Origin: Pelagibacterium lentulum
Lineage (GTDB): Bacteria > Pseudomonadota > Alphaproteobacteria > Rhizobiales > Devosiaceae
Direction: 5' to 3'
NCBI RefSeq assembly: GCF_003992625.1
Contig: NZ_RZMW01000014.1
Span: 1-36,978 of the forward strand
Length of the DNA: 36,978 nucleotides
Shown: positions 16,045 to 23,955 of the stretch, one piece after another
Layout: every line of letters starts with the position of its first letter
How positions within the stretch are numbered: position 1 is the first letter of the stretch
The notes under the pieces: model-generated
Told to the model about the DNA's origin: nothing
The model's input: only the letters and a program-made list of their open reading frames with translations
Databases searched by the model: none
Program-made: the position numbers and the translations under genes

Positions 16045-16812
16045 TCAGTGCCCGCCCCCGACGCCCATCGGCTTGAGCAACATCCAGAAGGCCATACCGA
16101 CCATCATCAGGTTCTCGGTCAGCGAGACGAAGCCAAGAGGAACATTGCTGTCGCCGCCGACGCACGCGCATTTTAGTTCGCGCTTGTCGATATAGACGGC
16201 CTTAAATACCGAGACGGCGCCGATCGTTCCGATGAAAAGAGCGACGGGAATCGACAGCCACATCAAAGCTCCGGCAATCATGAGAATGCCTGCCATGGCT
16301 TCGGCAAACGGATAGATGTAGGAGTAGCGCACCCATCGCTGCGCCAGGAGGTCGTAGTTCAGGAACATCGTGGCGAAGCCTTCCACGTCCTTGAGCTTTT
16401 GCAAGGCGAGCAAAGACATCGCGATGGCGACGAACCACTCGGCCGCCTCGACGGTGAGGAGATTTCCGAATGCCGCCCAGCTCGCCGCCAAGGCCATCAG
16501 CGCCGCCATCAAGAACAGCGCTATCACCGGCGTGTAGGTGGTGGCGCCTTTGTCCTTCACCTCTCTGCCGAAAAAGGCGAGAAGATCGCCGTAACCGCCA
16601 ATCCGTTTCCCCTCGACGAAGGTCTGCGGCGTGGTTTCCACGTCGTGCTGTTTCTTGAAGGCGTCGACTTCAACTCGGGAAGTCAGTTCGTGGTCATCGA
16701 CCACGTAGCCCTCTCGCTTTAGGAGATCGAGGGATTTGAGGCCAGACGGACAGGTATGCTCCTGCATCACCATCCGGTGCAATTCGGCACGTTTTCCTGT
16801 CACGGTCGCCAT
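16045..16812 (-). CDS. Glutaredoxin-MauE/DoxX fusion membrane protein
   Basis: A protein of 255 aa, 20 bp downstream of csoR. Residues about 12-85 form a glutaredoxin-like domain with a monothiol-type CPSG site (C21) and the glutathione-binding TPQTFVEGKRIGGYGDL. Residues about 95-250 form a MauE/DoxX-like domain with four or five membrane segments and a CxC pair near the end (KCACVGGDSNVPLGFVSL). This fusion is recurrent in copper and mercury resistance loci of proteobacteria and is usually annotated as a glutaredoxin or MauE protein. A plausible role is thiol-redox chemistry or metal transfer at the membrane; the mechanism is not established. The start at 16812 gives a normal Grx N-terminus; an ATG at 16767 would remove part of it. 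Confidence 0.85.
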   Translation of the reverse strand: MATVTGKRAELHRMVMQEHTCPSGLKSLDLLKREGYVVDDHELTSRVEVDAFKKQHDVETTPQTFVEGKRIGGYGDLLAFFGREVKDKGATTYTPVIALFLMAALMALAASWAAFGNLLTVEAAEWFVAIAMSLLALQKLKDVEGFATMFLNYDLLAQRWVRYSYIYPFAEAMAGILMIAGALMWLSIPVALFIGTIGAVSVFKAVYIDKRELKCACVGGDSNVPLGFVSLTENLMMVGMAFWMLLKPMGVGGGH

Positions 16813-16832
16813 TTCAAAATTCCCTATAGCTC

Positions 16833-17108
16833 TCAGAGTTTCGCCTTGGCGAAGACTTCAACCAGTTCATTGAACTTTTTGCGTTGCTCAGCCGCAACTC
16901 CAGACAAGATCGCTTCTTCCACGCAGCACGCAGCATGTGATTTGAGGATCTCCGTTTCGACGTTCGCGAGTGCAGCCTTGATCGCCTGAGTCTGATGGAG
17001 AATGTCGATGCAGTACCGATCGTCCGCCACCATTTGGCTGACACCTCGGACCTGTCCGGCGATCCGGTTGAGTCTGGTGCAAATTGCTTTGGCGTTCTTC
17101 TGGCACAT
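16833..17108 (-). CDS. csoR: CsoR-type copper-sensing repressor
   Basis: A protein of 91 aa of the CsoR/RcnR (DUF156) all-helical family. The Cu(I) ligand set is conserved with the same spacing as in Mycobacterium CsoR (C36, H61, C65): here C33 in DRYCIDILHQ, H58 in LKSHAACC and C62. Such repressors release DNA when Cu(I) binds. It is the first gene of an operon with the glutaredoxin-MauE and DUF305 genes, and a GGGTA-type inverted repeat lies just upstream (17119-17139), so it probably represses its own operon. The different ligand set of the adjacent divergent DmeR shows the two sensors read different metals. Confidence 0.92.
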   Translation of the reverse strand: MCQKNAKAICTRLNRIAGQVRGVSQMVADDRYCIDILHQTQAIKAALANVETEILKSHAACCVEEAILSGVAAEQRKKFNELVEVFAKAKL

Positions 17109-17118
17109 GGTCTTACTT

Positions 17119-17139
17119 TACCCGGTATGGGTATGGGTA
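17119..17139 (-). promoter_or_regulatory. Candidate CsoR operator
   Basis: TACCC-GGTAT-GGGTA at 17119-17133 is an inverted repeat with a short spacer, followed by a further TGGGTA. It begins 10 bp upstream of the csoR start. CsoR operators are short GC-tract dyads of this kind placed over their own promoter. The assignment is by position and symmetry; no -35/-10 pair could be placed with confidence. Confidence 0.55.
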
Positions 17140-17389
17140 ATATTCTAAGGTTGGTGCTGGTTCCATTTGAAGCGCTATGCTGCCCTCCCAGTAGGTAGCA
17201 TTTTGCGCAGGCGGATCGCTGCGACGACAGCCGCATCCCTTTGCGCGCAGAGATCGCTGATTGCGGGCAGCAAAAGCAGTCCCGTGCCAGAACCGGCGCG
17301 TCCGCCCAAACTGGACCGGTTCAATGTCTGACGCCCAATCTACCCGCTCTCCATCCATTCCGTGGCTTTACCAAAACCGCCGCATATAA

Positions 17390-17408
17390 TATAGTCCTCC
17401 ACACTATA
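17390..17408 (+). promoter_or_regulatory. Candidate DmeR (RcnR-type) operator
   Basis: A perfect dyad, TATAGT-CCTCCAC-ACTATA, lies 22 bp before the dmeR start. RcnR/FrmR-type operators have an AT-rich inverted repeat around a G/C tract (here CCTCC), which this matches. It also lies in the AT-rich promoter stretch (ATATAATATAG), so binding would block transcription of dmeR-dmeF. The rest of the interval 17140-17389 shows no supported gene. Confidence 0.62.
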
Positions 17409-17430
17409 AATGCTTAGGATAGCTATCGCC

Positions 17431-17703
17431 ATGTCTCACACAATCCGCGACAAAGAAAAACTAATTGCCCGTGTTCGTCGCCTCAAAGGCCAGATCGAGG
17501 GGATCGAACGCGCGCTTGATGCAGAGAAGCCCTGCGGGGAAATTCTGCGCCAACTTGCGTCCGCTCGCGGCGCGATGAGCGGCTTAACGGCCGAGGTCAT
17601 GGAGAATCATCTGCGCGAGCACGTCCTTCTCCCCGAAACCGACGCGGATCGACAACAGGGTGGCAAGGAACTGATCGAAGTCATCCGAGCCTACCTGAAA
17701 TAA
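17431..17703 (+). CDS. dmeR: RcnR/FrmR-family Ni/Co-responsive repressor DmeR
   Basis: A protein of 90 aa. The ATG at 17431 is chosen because the product then begins MSHTIRDKEKL, as RcnR does; an ATG at 17410 overlaps the operator. The ligand set that RcnR uses for Ni(II) and Co(II) is present with identical numbering: H3, C35 (EKPCGEIL), H60 and H64 (ENHLREHV). FrmR, the formaldehyde sensor, lacks His at 64. The partner gene, 27 bp downstream, is a CDF exporter of the DmeF type, as in the dmeRF operon of Rhizobium leguminosarum that gives cobalt and nickel resistance. It should repress the operon until Co or Ni binds. Confidence 0.88.
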   Translation: MSHTIRDKEKLIARVRRLKGQIEGIERALDAEKPCGEILRQLASARGAMSGLTAEVMENHLREHVLLPETDADRQQGGKELIEVIRAYLK

Positions 17704-17730
17704 GCCGGTGCACCGGCAGGAGCTGCGTCA

Positions 17731-18696
17731 ATGTCTGAAATCGATATCTCCGCACATACTCACGAGCACAACTTCCTTGGCAGCGACCATCGGCGAAACG
17801 AACGCCGGGTATGGCTGGTTATCGCCCTCACGGCGTCGATGATGGTAATCGAGATCACGGCGGGCACGATTTATGGCTCGATGGCGCTGGTGGCGGATGG
17901 CTGGCATATGTCCACTCATGCCGGGGCGATGCTGATTACGGCACTGGCGTATCTCTACGCCCGCCGCCATGTGAGCGACCGCCGCTTCACATTTGGAACC
18001 GGCAAGCTCGGCGATCTTGGGGGCTTTGCCAGCGCCATCGTTCTCGCGCTCATCGCGCTGCTCATCGGCTGGGAAAGCCTGACGCGGCTGGCAAATCCGG
18101 TGGAGATCAGCTTCGAGCAGGCGATCGCCGTTGCTGTGGTCGGACTAGCGGTCAATCTTTTGTGCGCATGGCTGCTTCGGGACGATCATTCCCACAATCA
18201 TCACGGGCATGGGCACCATCACGGACATGACCATGACCACGCTAATGACCGCCATGACCCTGCGCGGGACAACAACCTACGTGCCGCCTATCTACATGTG
18301 CTGGCGGACGCGCTGACCTCGATCCTCGCCATCGTGGCACTGCTGGCCGGCCGCAGTTATGGCTGGCTGTGGGCCGATCCGGTCATGGGCGTGGTTGGTG
18401 CGCTGGTGATTGCGCGCTGGTCCTGGGGCCTGATCCGCGATTCCGGCGCGGTTCTGCTGGACCGAGTTCCAGAGGACGAGGATTTGCCAGCGGAAATCCG
18501 CCAAGCGCTCGAGACCGACATCGACCGGATCGCCGATCTGCACGTCTGGCAGGTCGGGCCTGGACACCATGCAGCCGTCATTTCGCTGGTGTCTAGCGAA
18601 CCCAGAGAGCCGTCGAACTACAAGGAGCGCCTCGCGAAGATATACAAACTCTCTCACATTACCGTCGAGGTCGAGCGGGTGAACGCCACCTTGTAA
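17731..18696 (+). CDS. dmeF: Cation diffusion facilitator, DmeF-like Co/Ni exporter
   Basis: A protein of 321 aa with CAGGAG before the ATG. The N-terminus has the HTHEHNFLGSDHRRNERRVW stretch typical of DmeF. Six membrane segments follow, with the first metal-site motif ADGWHMSTHAG (segment II) and the second HVLADALTS (segment V); the first site has His where many CDF zinc exporters have Asp, as in DmeF proteins. A cytoplasmic His-rich loop (about residues 150-180: DDHSHNHHGHGHHHGHDHDH) lies between segments IV and V, and a C-terminal domain ends the protein. CDF proteins exchange metal for protons across the inner membrane. The dmeR partner supports Co(II) and Ni(II) as substrates; zinc or iron cannot be excluded. 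It is convergent with cueR. Confidence 0.9.
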   Translation: MSEIDISAHTHEHNFLGSDHRRNERRVWLVIALTASMMVIEITAGTIYGSMALVADGWHMSTHAGAMLITALAYLYARRHVSDRRFTFGTGKLGDLGGFASAIVLALIALLIGWESLTRLANPVEISFEQAIAVAVVGLAVNLLCAWLLRDDHSHNHHGHGHHHGHDHDHANDRHDPARDNNLRAAYLHVLADALTSILAIVALLAGRSYGWLWADPVMGVVGALVIARWSWGLIRDSGAVLLDRVPEDEDLPAEIRQALETDIDRIADLHVWQVGPGHHAAVISLVSSEPREPSNYKERLAKIYKLSHITVEVERVNATL

Positions 18697-18771
18697 CAAG
18701 AGGCCGGAACGGGTCGGCCAGCGCAGAAGGCACAGCCTGCCCCGTTTCACCCAAGCTAAAGCATGTTCGGA

Positions 18772-19233
18772 TTAGCCGGATTTGGCAGGTGCCAGTACGG
18801 CAGCGCCAAAACGTGGCTTGCGGGTCGACTTTGCCATGGGCGGCTGGATGTTGGCGAAGTCCTCGATGATTGGGCAGTCGGGCCGACCGTCTCCATGACA
18901 GTTGGCGGCGAGATGCTTGAGGGTTGCGCTCATCTGCTGCAAGGCCCTGGCCTTTTCTTCGAGCATCTCCACATGGGACAGTGCGATAGCCTTGACGTCT
19001 GCACTGGCGCGATCGCGATCACGCCACAACGCAAGGAGTTCGCGCATCTGATCGACGGAAAAGCCGAGATCTCTTGCGCGGCTGATGAAGCGCAGGGCGT
19101 GAACGTCCTGATCGTCGTAAATGCGATATCCCGCTTCGGTCCGATGCACTGGTGCGATCAGTTCGATGGTTTCGTAGTAGCGGATCATCTTGGCCGAAAC
19201 CCCCGAGGCTTTGGCTGCCTGTCCGATGTTCAT
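18772..19233 (-). CDS. cueR: CueR-type copper-responsive MerR-family activator
   Basis: A protein of 153 aa. The N-terminal MerR helix-turn-helix (NIGQAAKASGVSAKMIRYYE) is followed by a long dimerisation helix and the metal loop CHGDGRPDC, with C112 and C120 at exactly the positions of the Cu(I) ligands in E. coli CueR. The start codon overlaps the copA stop (both at 19233), so cueR is translated with copA and belongs to the operon it controls. Targets in this window are three CueR-type promoters with 19-bp spacers (12468-12498, 21595-21625 and 21640-21670). The C-terminal tail after residue 125 (STRKPRFGAAVLAPAKSG) is longer than in E. coli. Confidence 0.93.
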   Translation of the reverse strand: MNIGQAAKASGVSAKMIRYYETIELIAPVHRTEAGYRIYDDQDVHALRFISRARDLGFSVDQMRELLALWRDRDRASADVKAIALSHVEMLEEKARALQQMSATLKHLAANCHGDGRPDCPIIEDFANIQPPMAKSTRKPRFGAAVLAPAKSG

Positions 19234-21563
19234 TATGCGTGCTCCAGTTTCATTTCGGCATCGGGTTGCACCGATCTGGATTGATGACCGACAGGCCGCG
19301 GCGAAACCCGCCGCAGCCGCAACGCATTGCCCAGAACAAAGACGCTCGAGAGCGCCATTGCCCCTGCCGCAAGGGCCGGCGACAGCAAAATGCCGCCGAC
19401 GGGATAGAGAAGACCCGCGGCCACCGGGATCAATATTGTGTTGTAGGCGAACGCCCAGAACAGGTTCTGCTTGATATTGCGGAGGGTCGCCTTGCTCACG
19501 GCGATGGCATCGCCAACGGCCCGGAGATCGCCCGACATCAGAACGACATCGGCGCTTTCAATCGCGATATCGGTTCCCGTTCCGACGGCAATTCCGACAT
19601 CGGCTTCGGCTAGCGCGGGCGCATCGTTGATGCCGTCTCCGACAAAGGCCAACCGCCGCCCTGCCCCACGCAGCGCCTTGATGGCGTCCACCTTGCCGCT
19701 TGGCAGCACTTCGGCGACAACCTCGTCGATGCCGAGCTGTCTGGCGACGGCGTGAGCGGTCTTTTCATTATCGCCTGTGATCATGGCGACCCTGAGTCCC
19801 AGACTATGCAGACGCTCGATGGCCGCCCGCGAGGTTGGCTTGATGGGATCGGCCACAGCGATGATCGCGGCCAACTGACCGTCTAGCGCCGCAAAGAGCG
19901 GGGATTTGCCCAATTGAGCCAACCCGAGAGCCTGGTCTGCAAACGAGGCGATTTCGACGCCGGCGCGTTGCAAGGCGCGATCCGCTCCCACGAGCACTTT
20001 GCGACCATCCACAACGCCGGTGACGCCGAAACCGGGGTCAGCGTCAAAATCCGCGGCGGTCATCAGTCCAATCGATCTCGTGTTCGCGTGGCGAACGATC
20101 GCTTCGGCGATAGGATGTTCTGAATGCTGCTCGAGACTGGCCACAAGTTTAAGAATTTCGGCTTCGTCAAAACCCGGAGCAACGACGAGATCGGTCAGTT
20201 CGGGCTGTCCCATTGTCAGCGTGCCGGTCTTATCCAACGCGACGATGTCGGCTGAACGCAGGGTCTGGAGTGCTTCGCCCTTGCGGAACAGAATGCCCAG
20301 TTCGGCTGCGCGTCCAGTGCCGACCATGATCGAGGTTGGCGTCGCCAGACCCATAGCGCAAGGACAGGCAATGATGAGCACGGCGACGGCGTTGACCAAC
20401 GCAAAGCTCAGTTGTGGGGAGGGTCCGAAGATCAGCCAGACCAGGAACGTCATGACCGCCACACCGATGACGATGGGAACAAAGACGCCGGTCACCCGGT
20501 CGACCAGCGCCTGGATCGGCAGCTTTGCTCCTTGTGCCGCCTCGACCATGGCAATGATCTGGGCCAGCACGGTGTCGCGCCCAATCCGGGTCGCTTCGAA
20601 CGTGAAGGCGCCCGTCTTGTTGATCGTTCCGCCGACCACTTCGGCGCCTTCCGTCTTTTGAGCGGGAACCGGTTCGCCAGTGATCATCGCCTCGTCGACA
20701 TAGGATGACCCTGAGAGCACGCGGCCATCGACAGGAATCTTGTCGCCGGGGCGAATGTGGACGATGTCGCCCAGCGTCACCGCGTCCAACGAGACCTCGA
20801 CGATGGCACCGCCGCGTTGGACCCGCGCCGTCTTGGCCTGCAAGCCGACCAGGCGCTTTATGGCCTGACCCGTCCGGCCCTTGGCCCGCGCCTCAAGATA
20901 GCGGCCAAGCAGAATGAGGGTGATGATGACCGCCGCGGCTTCATAATAGACATTGCTCGTGCCGACCGGCAGCACATTGGGCGCGAAGGTCGCAACGACC
21001 GAATATCCCCACGCTGCGGACGTCCCCAATGCGACAAGGGAATTCATGTCGGGAGACCGCCGCCAGAGATTGGGGAAGCCCGTGACGAGGAACCGGCGGC
21101 CCGGCCCAAACAGCACAATGGTGGCGAGGACGAACTGCAAATAGCGGTTCGTCTGCATCCCGATGGTGTCCATGATGAACATGTGTACCGCCGGGATGAA
21201 ATGGGACCCCATTTCGATAACGAACAAGGGTGCGGTGAGGAACGCAGCAAAAAGCGTGGCGTTGCGCAGCGCGGTGACCTCGGCTCGTTTTGCCTCCTCA
21301 CGATTGGGCGTCCCTGCCCCGGCTTCACCCTTGCGCACGCCGTAGCCCGCAATCTCGATAGCGCGTGCCAGATCGTCTTTCGTGGCCGTTCCGGGCAACA
21401 CTTCGACCATGGCGCGCTCGGTGGCGAGGTTGACCGAGGCCGAGGTGACGCCGGGAACGGCACGAATGGATTTTTCGACGCGGGACACGCAGGAGGCGCA
21501 GGTCATCCCCTCGATATCAAAATCGATGGATTTTGTTGCGTTCACTTGGTTCATCCGGTTCAT
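19233..21563 (-). CDS. copA: Cu(I)-exporting P1B-1 ATPase CopA
   Basis: A protein of 776 aa with AAAGGA before the ATG. One N-terminal HMA metal-binding domain (GMTCASC, C22 and C25), eight expected membrane segments, TGEP, the intramembrane CPC (C400-P-C402), the phosphorylated Asp in DKTGTLT (D444), SEHPIAEA and [10 protein letters not shown] are all present, as in Cu(I)-transporting P1B-1 ATPases. It pumps Cu(I) from the cytoplasm to the periplasm and would receive copper from the CopZ chaperone encoded divergently. cueR follows in the same operon. The promoter at 21595-21625 is CueR-type. It differs from the CopB pump (CPH), so the two exporters probably have complementary roles. Confidence 0.95.
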   Translation of the reverse strand: MNRMNQVNATKSIDFDIEGMTCASCVSRVEKSIRAVPGVTSASVNLATERAMVEVLPGTATKDDLARAIEIAGYGVRKGEAGAGTPNREEAKRAEVTALRNATLFAAFLTAPLFVIEMGSHFIPAVHMFIMDTIGMQTNRYLQFVLATIVLFGPGRRFLVTGFPNLWRRSPDMNSLVALGTSAAWGYSVVATFAPNVLPVGTSNVYYEAAAVIITLILLGRYLEARAKGRTGQAIKRLVGLQAKTARVQRGGAIVEVSLDAVTLGDIVHIRPGDKIPVDGRVLSGSSYVDEAMITGEPVPAQKTEGAEVVGGTINKTGAFTFEATRIGRDTVLAQIIAMVEAAQGAKLPIQALVDRVTGVFVPIVIGVAVMTFLVWLIFGPSPQLSFALVNAVAVLIIACPCAMGLATPTSIMVGTGRAAELGILFRKGEALQTLRSADIVALDKTGTLTMGQPELTDLVVAPGFDEAEILKLVASLEQHSEHPIAEAIVRHANTRSIGLMTAADFDADPGFGVTGVVDGRKVLVGADRALQRAGVEIASFADQALGLAQLGKSPLFAALDGQLAAIIAVADPIKPTSRAAIERLHSLGLRVAMITGDNEKTAHAVARQLGIDEVVAEVLPSGKVDAIKALRGAGRRLAFVGDGINDAPALAEADVGIAVGTGTDIAIESADVVLMSGDLRAVGDAIAVSKATLRNIKQNLFWAFAYNTILIPVAAGLLYPVGGILLSPALAAGAMALSSVFVLGNALRLRRVSPRPVGHQSRSVQPDAEMKLEHA

Positions 21564-21594
21564 TTTTGCAGTCCTTTTTCGTCAACTGCCCAGC

Positions 21595-21625
21595 AATCTA
21601 ATCCTTCCAATCATGGTAAGGTCAA
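21595..21625 (-). promoter_or_regulatory. CueR-type promoter of copA-cueR
   Basis: On the minus strand, -35 TTGACC (21625-21620) and -10 TAGATT (21600-21595) are separated by 19 bp that contain the dyad CCTTACCATGATTGGAAGG. The over-long 19-bp spacer is the hallmark of MerR-family promoters, which the activated regulator twists into a usable form. The copA start codon lies about 32 bp beyond the -10. Confidence 0.85.
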
Positions 21626-21639
21626 GAGATAAGACGGGC

Positions 21640-21670
21640 TTGACCTTACAACGGTGGGAAGCTCCATACT
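21640..21670 (+). promoter_or_regulatory. CueR-type promoter of copZ
   Basis: On the plus strand, -35 TTGACC (21640-21645) and -10 CATACT (21665-21670) are separated by 19 bp carrying CCTTACAACGGTGGGAAG. The site sits 14 bp from the copA promoter on the other strand, so two CueR dimers could bind side by side and fire both directions. The copZ ATG is 29 bp beyond the -10. Confidence 0.85.
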
Positions 21671-21699
21671 CTCGGCTACCAACCAGAAAGGATGAACCC

Positions 21700-21897
21700 A
21701 TGCATGAGTTCAAAGTTCAGGACATGACCTGCAGCCACTGCGCAGGAACGATTGAGAAGGCCGTCAGGGCGTTAGACCCGGTCGCGAAGGTGGAGGTCGA
21801 TCTTGCGGACCACGCTGTGCGCATCGAGAGTGGGAAGCCGAGGGAGGCTTTCAAAAGCGCCATCTTGGAAGCGGGGTATTCCCCGGAAACCAAGTGA
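21700..21897 (+). CDS. copZ: Copper chaperone CopZ
   Basis: A protein of 65 aa with AAAGGA 9 bases before the ATG (an open frame reaches further upstream but crosses the promoter). It is a single HMA (ferredoxin-like) domain with the Cu(I)-binding MTCSHC motif (C11 and C14, in loop 1) and the typical ending GYSPETK. CopZ binds Cu(I) in the cytoplasm and passes it to CopA. It is expressed from a CueR-type promoter and followed by a strong hairpin (21904-21931) and a small exported protein. A decayed second copy is at 14901-15097. Confidence 0.93.
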   Translation: MHEFKVQDMTCSHCAGTIEKAVRALDPVAKVEVDLADHAVRIESGKPREAFKSAILEAGYSPETK

Positions 21898-21903
21898 AAC
21901 AGT

Positions 21904-21931
21904 GCCCCGGCGCGATATGTCGCGCCGGGGC
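21904..21931 (+). terminator. Strong hairpin after copZ
   Basis: A perfect 12-bp stem (GCCCCGGCGCGA with its complement) and a TATG loop begin 7 bp after the copZ stop. There is no run of T after it, so it may be a terminator of low efficiency or an mRNA-stabilising hairpin that lets high copZ expression continue at a lower level into the downstream genes. The decayed copy of this cassette shows only an imperfect remnant. Confidence 0.65.
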
Positions 21932-21979
21932 AGGCTCGATCGCCTTGATGTAGCTTCCTTTCGCGGTTAGCATTTCTCC

Positions 21980-22351
21980 ATGTCTATGACTGCATCACAC
22001 ATATTGCGGGTCGTCACCATCGTCGCACTGATTGTGTCGGCAACGGCGATGTCGTGGGCACAGACGTCGAACGAGAGTGACCTATTGTTACTGCATAAGG
22101 GTCACCAGATCAGTGCAGAGGCGACGATGTCCGTGACCGGTCACGGCCCCGAACACCAAGGGTCCAAAGGGCACCACGACACGCTTTGTGCAACAGCATG
22201 TGCAGTTGCAGGTTCGTTCTCGCAATCGGTCGGCCTGGAGCATCCGCTGGCTCTGGCGATCCGGTCTAAACCGTTCCATGACTTGGGACAAACGCCCTTC
22301 ACTCCCGAGCCCGGCCGGCGCCCTCCAAAACTGAATCCGATCTCCGGCTAA
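21980..22351 (+). CDS. Small exported His/Cys-rich protein, C-terminal PPK motif
   Basis: A protein of 123 aa. The N-terminal signal peptide (about residues 1-28, ending SATAMSWAQT) is followed by a mature region with several His residues (LLLLHKGHQIS, GHGPEHQGSKGHHD), the Cys pair CATACAVAG, and the tail TPEPGRRPPKLNP. It is probably periplasmic. The family is not named with certainty; it lies directly after copZ and shares its plan with four other small genes of the window. It probably binds metal, by its His and Cys content and its place in the copper cluster. A truncated copy exists at 15183-15401, beside the decayed copZ. The ribosome-binding site is weak. Confidence 0.68.
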   Translation: MSMTASHILRVVTIVALIVSATAMSWAQTSNESDLLLLHKGHQISAEATMSVTGHGPEHQGSKGHHDTLCATACAVAGSFSQSVGLEHPLALAIRSKPFHDLGQTPFTPEPGRRPPKLNPISG

Positions 22352-22417
22352 CATGTCGCCTCAGGGAGGCGATAACGTGCTCTCGCGCCATTCGGCGTAT
22401 CGATCGGATTATTCATA

Positions 22418-23899
22418 ATGACAAATACGTTTTCCCGCCGTGGCTTTCTCACGGCAACTGCCGCGCTTGCGGCATCCACTGCCCTTCCTCGCATGGGGCG
22501 GGCTCAAGAGCATGCCCGCCAACTCATCGTCGCCACCCGCACCATCGAGGTCAACGGAAAGGCCGCCTCCGTCTACGGTATCGCTGGTCCCGCTGGTCGT
22601 CAGGGACTTATCCTCGATCCAGGCGAGCGATTTAAGCTCACCCTCGAGAACACACTTGACGTCGAAACCATCATCCATTGGCACGGGCAGATACCACCCA
22701 ATATTCAGGACGGCGTTCCCGATCTGCCGCGCCCCATGCTCGTGCCCGGCGAGACTCGAGACTACGATTTCGAGCCGCTAGCGGGCACCCACTGGATGCA
22801 TAGTCACGTGCCAATCCAGGAGATGAACCTCCTTGCGGCACCTCTGATCGTGCGCAGCCGCGAGGACATTGCCGAAGACCGCCAGGAGGTGGTGATGTTC
22901 CTGCACGATTTTTCGTTCAAGGACCCCCAAGCGATACTCGACGAGATCACCCAAGGTGCCGGGCATGCAAATATGGACCACGGTTCTCCGAGTGGACTTG
23001 AGCAGGGTTCGATGCCGATGGATCATGGTGGCATGGACATGGGACAGATGAGTCTGCGTGACATGAACGACATGTCCACCATGGCGATGGACCTCAATGA
23101 TTTCAATTTCGACGCGTATCTGGTCAACGATCGAACCCTTGATGACCCTGAAGTCGTTCAAGTCGAGCGCGGCGGGCGCGTAAAGCTGCGCATCATCAAT
23201 GCCTCATCGGCGACCTCCTATTGGATCGACACCGGGATGGATGGGCGTCTGGTGGCTGTCGATGGCCACAAAGTCGCTCCCCTTACCGGCAACCGGTTTG
23301 GCCTTGCAATGGGACAGCGTCTTGATATCGACCTAAATCTTCCCTCCGCTGCGAGAGCCTTTCCCATTCTGGCGCTTCGAGAGGGGGAGCGCGAACGCAC
23401 AGGGCTGATCCTGGCACCGAATGAAGCGGTCGTCTCGAAAATGTCGAACTTGAGCGAGGCGTCCTCTGGCGCGTTCGATGTCGACCTTTCGCAAGAGGGG
23501 CGGTTGCAGGCGGTCAATCCTCTGCGTGAGCGGGCCGTGAGCAATAGCCAGATGGTGATGCTGGATGGGTCGATGTCGCCCTATGAATGGACCATCGATG
23601 GTCGCGGCTGGGGTAACCATGCGCCCATTGTAGCCAAGAGTGGGGAGCGTGTTGAGCTAATGTTTCACAACATGTCGATGATGGGCCATCCGATGCATCT
23701 GCACGGCCACGCCTTCCAAGTCGTTGGCGTCAACGCTCGACGGCTATCAGGTGCCGTCCGTGACACCGTCTACGTACCGCCAATGGCAAGCGTAACGATC
23801 GCAATGGACGCGGGTGAAGCGGCCCGATGGATGCTGCACTGCCATCACATGCCGCACCTCTCGACCGGGATGATGACCGAGTTCCGCGTCGAGTCTTGA
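22418..23899 (+). CDS. Multicopper oxidase (Tat-exported, CueO/CopA-type)
   Basis: A protein of 493 aa. The N-terminus has a twin-arginine signal (SRRGFLTATAALAAS), so it is exported folded. Three cupredoxin-type segments carry the copper ligands: HWHG (H87, H89), HSH (H128, H130), HPMHLHGH (H424, H427, H429) and HCHHMPHLSTGM with the type-1 site C475, H480 and M485. Between domains lies a Met/His-rich loop (about residues 185-225: HANMDHG, MPMDHGGMDMGQM) like the copper-sensing loop of CueO-type oxidases. The likely reaction is periplasmic oxidation of Cu(I) to the less toxic Cu(II), reducing O2 to water. It follows the copZ cassette on the same strand and precedes the BNR-fold gene. Confidence 0.93.
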   Translation: MTNTFSRRGFLTATAALAASTALPRMGRAQEHARQLIVATRTIEVNGKAASVYGIAGPAGRQGLILDPGERFKLTLENTLDVETIIHWHGQIPPNIQDGVPDLPRPMLVPGETRDYDFEPLAGTHWMHSHVPIQEMNLLAAPLIVRSREDIAEDRQEVVMFLHDFSFKDPQAILDEITQGAGHANMDHGSPSGLEQGSMPMDHGGMDMGQMSLRDMNDMSTMAMDLNDFNFDAYLVNDRTLDDPEVVQVERGGRVKLRIINASSATSYWIDTGMDGRLVAVDGHKVAPLTGNRFGLAMGQRLDIDLNLPSAARAFPILALREGERERTGLILAPNEAVVSKMSNLSEASSGAFDVDLSQEGRLQAVNPLRERAVSNSQMVMLDGSMSPYEWTIDGRGWGNHAPIVAKSGERVELMFHNMSMMGHPMHLHGHAFQVVGVNARRLSGAVRDTVYVPPMASVTIAMDAGEAARWMLHCHHMPHLSTGMMTEFRVES

Positions 23900-23909
23900 C
23901 GCAGAACTG

Positions 23910-23934
23910 ACTGGCCCTGGCGAGCAGGGCCAGT
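23910..23934 (+). terminator. Hairpin after the multicopper oxidase gene
   Basis: ACTGGCCCTG and its perfect complement CAGGGCCAGT with a 5-base loop begin 11 bp after the stop. There is no T-run, so it may be a weak terminator or a processing/stability hairpin. Confidence 0.5.
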
Positions 23935-23955
23935 CTCACATTGTTGGAGATGATC

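Noticed and set aside
17113-17358. An 81-codon minus-strand frame upstream of csoR
   Set aside because: It covers the candidate CsoR operator and has no recognisable domain; treated as intergenic.
20757-21632. A 291-codon plus-strand open frame opposite copA
   Set aside because: It is antisense to the strongly supported copA, has no domain and no ribosome-binding site, and arises from the high-GC codon pattern of the real gene.
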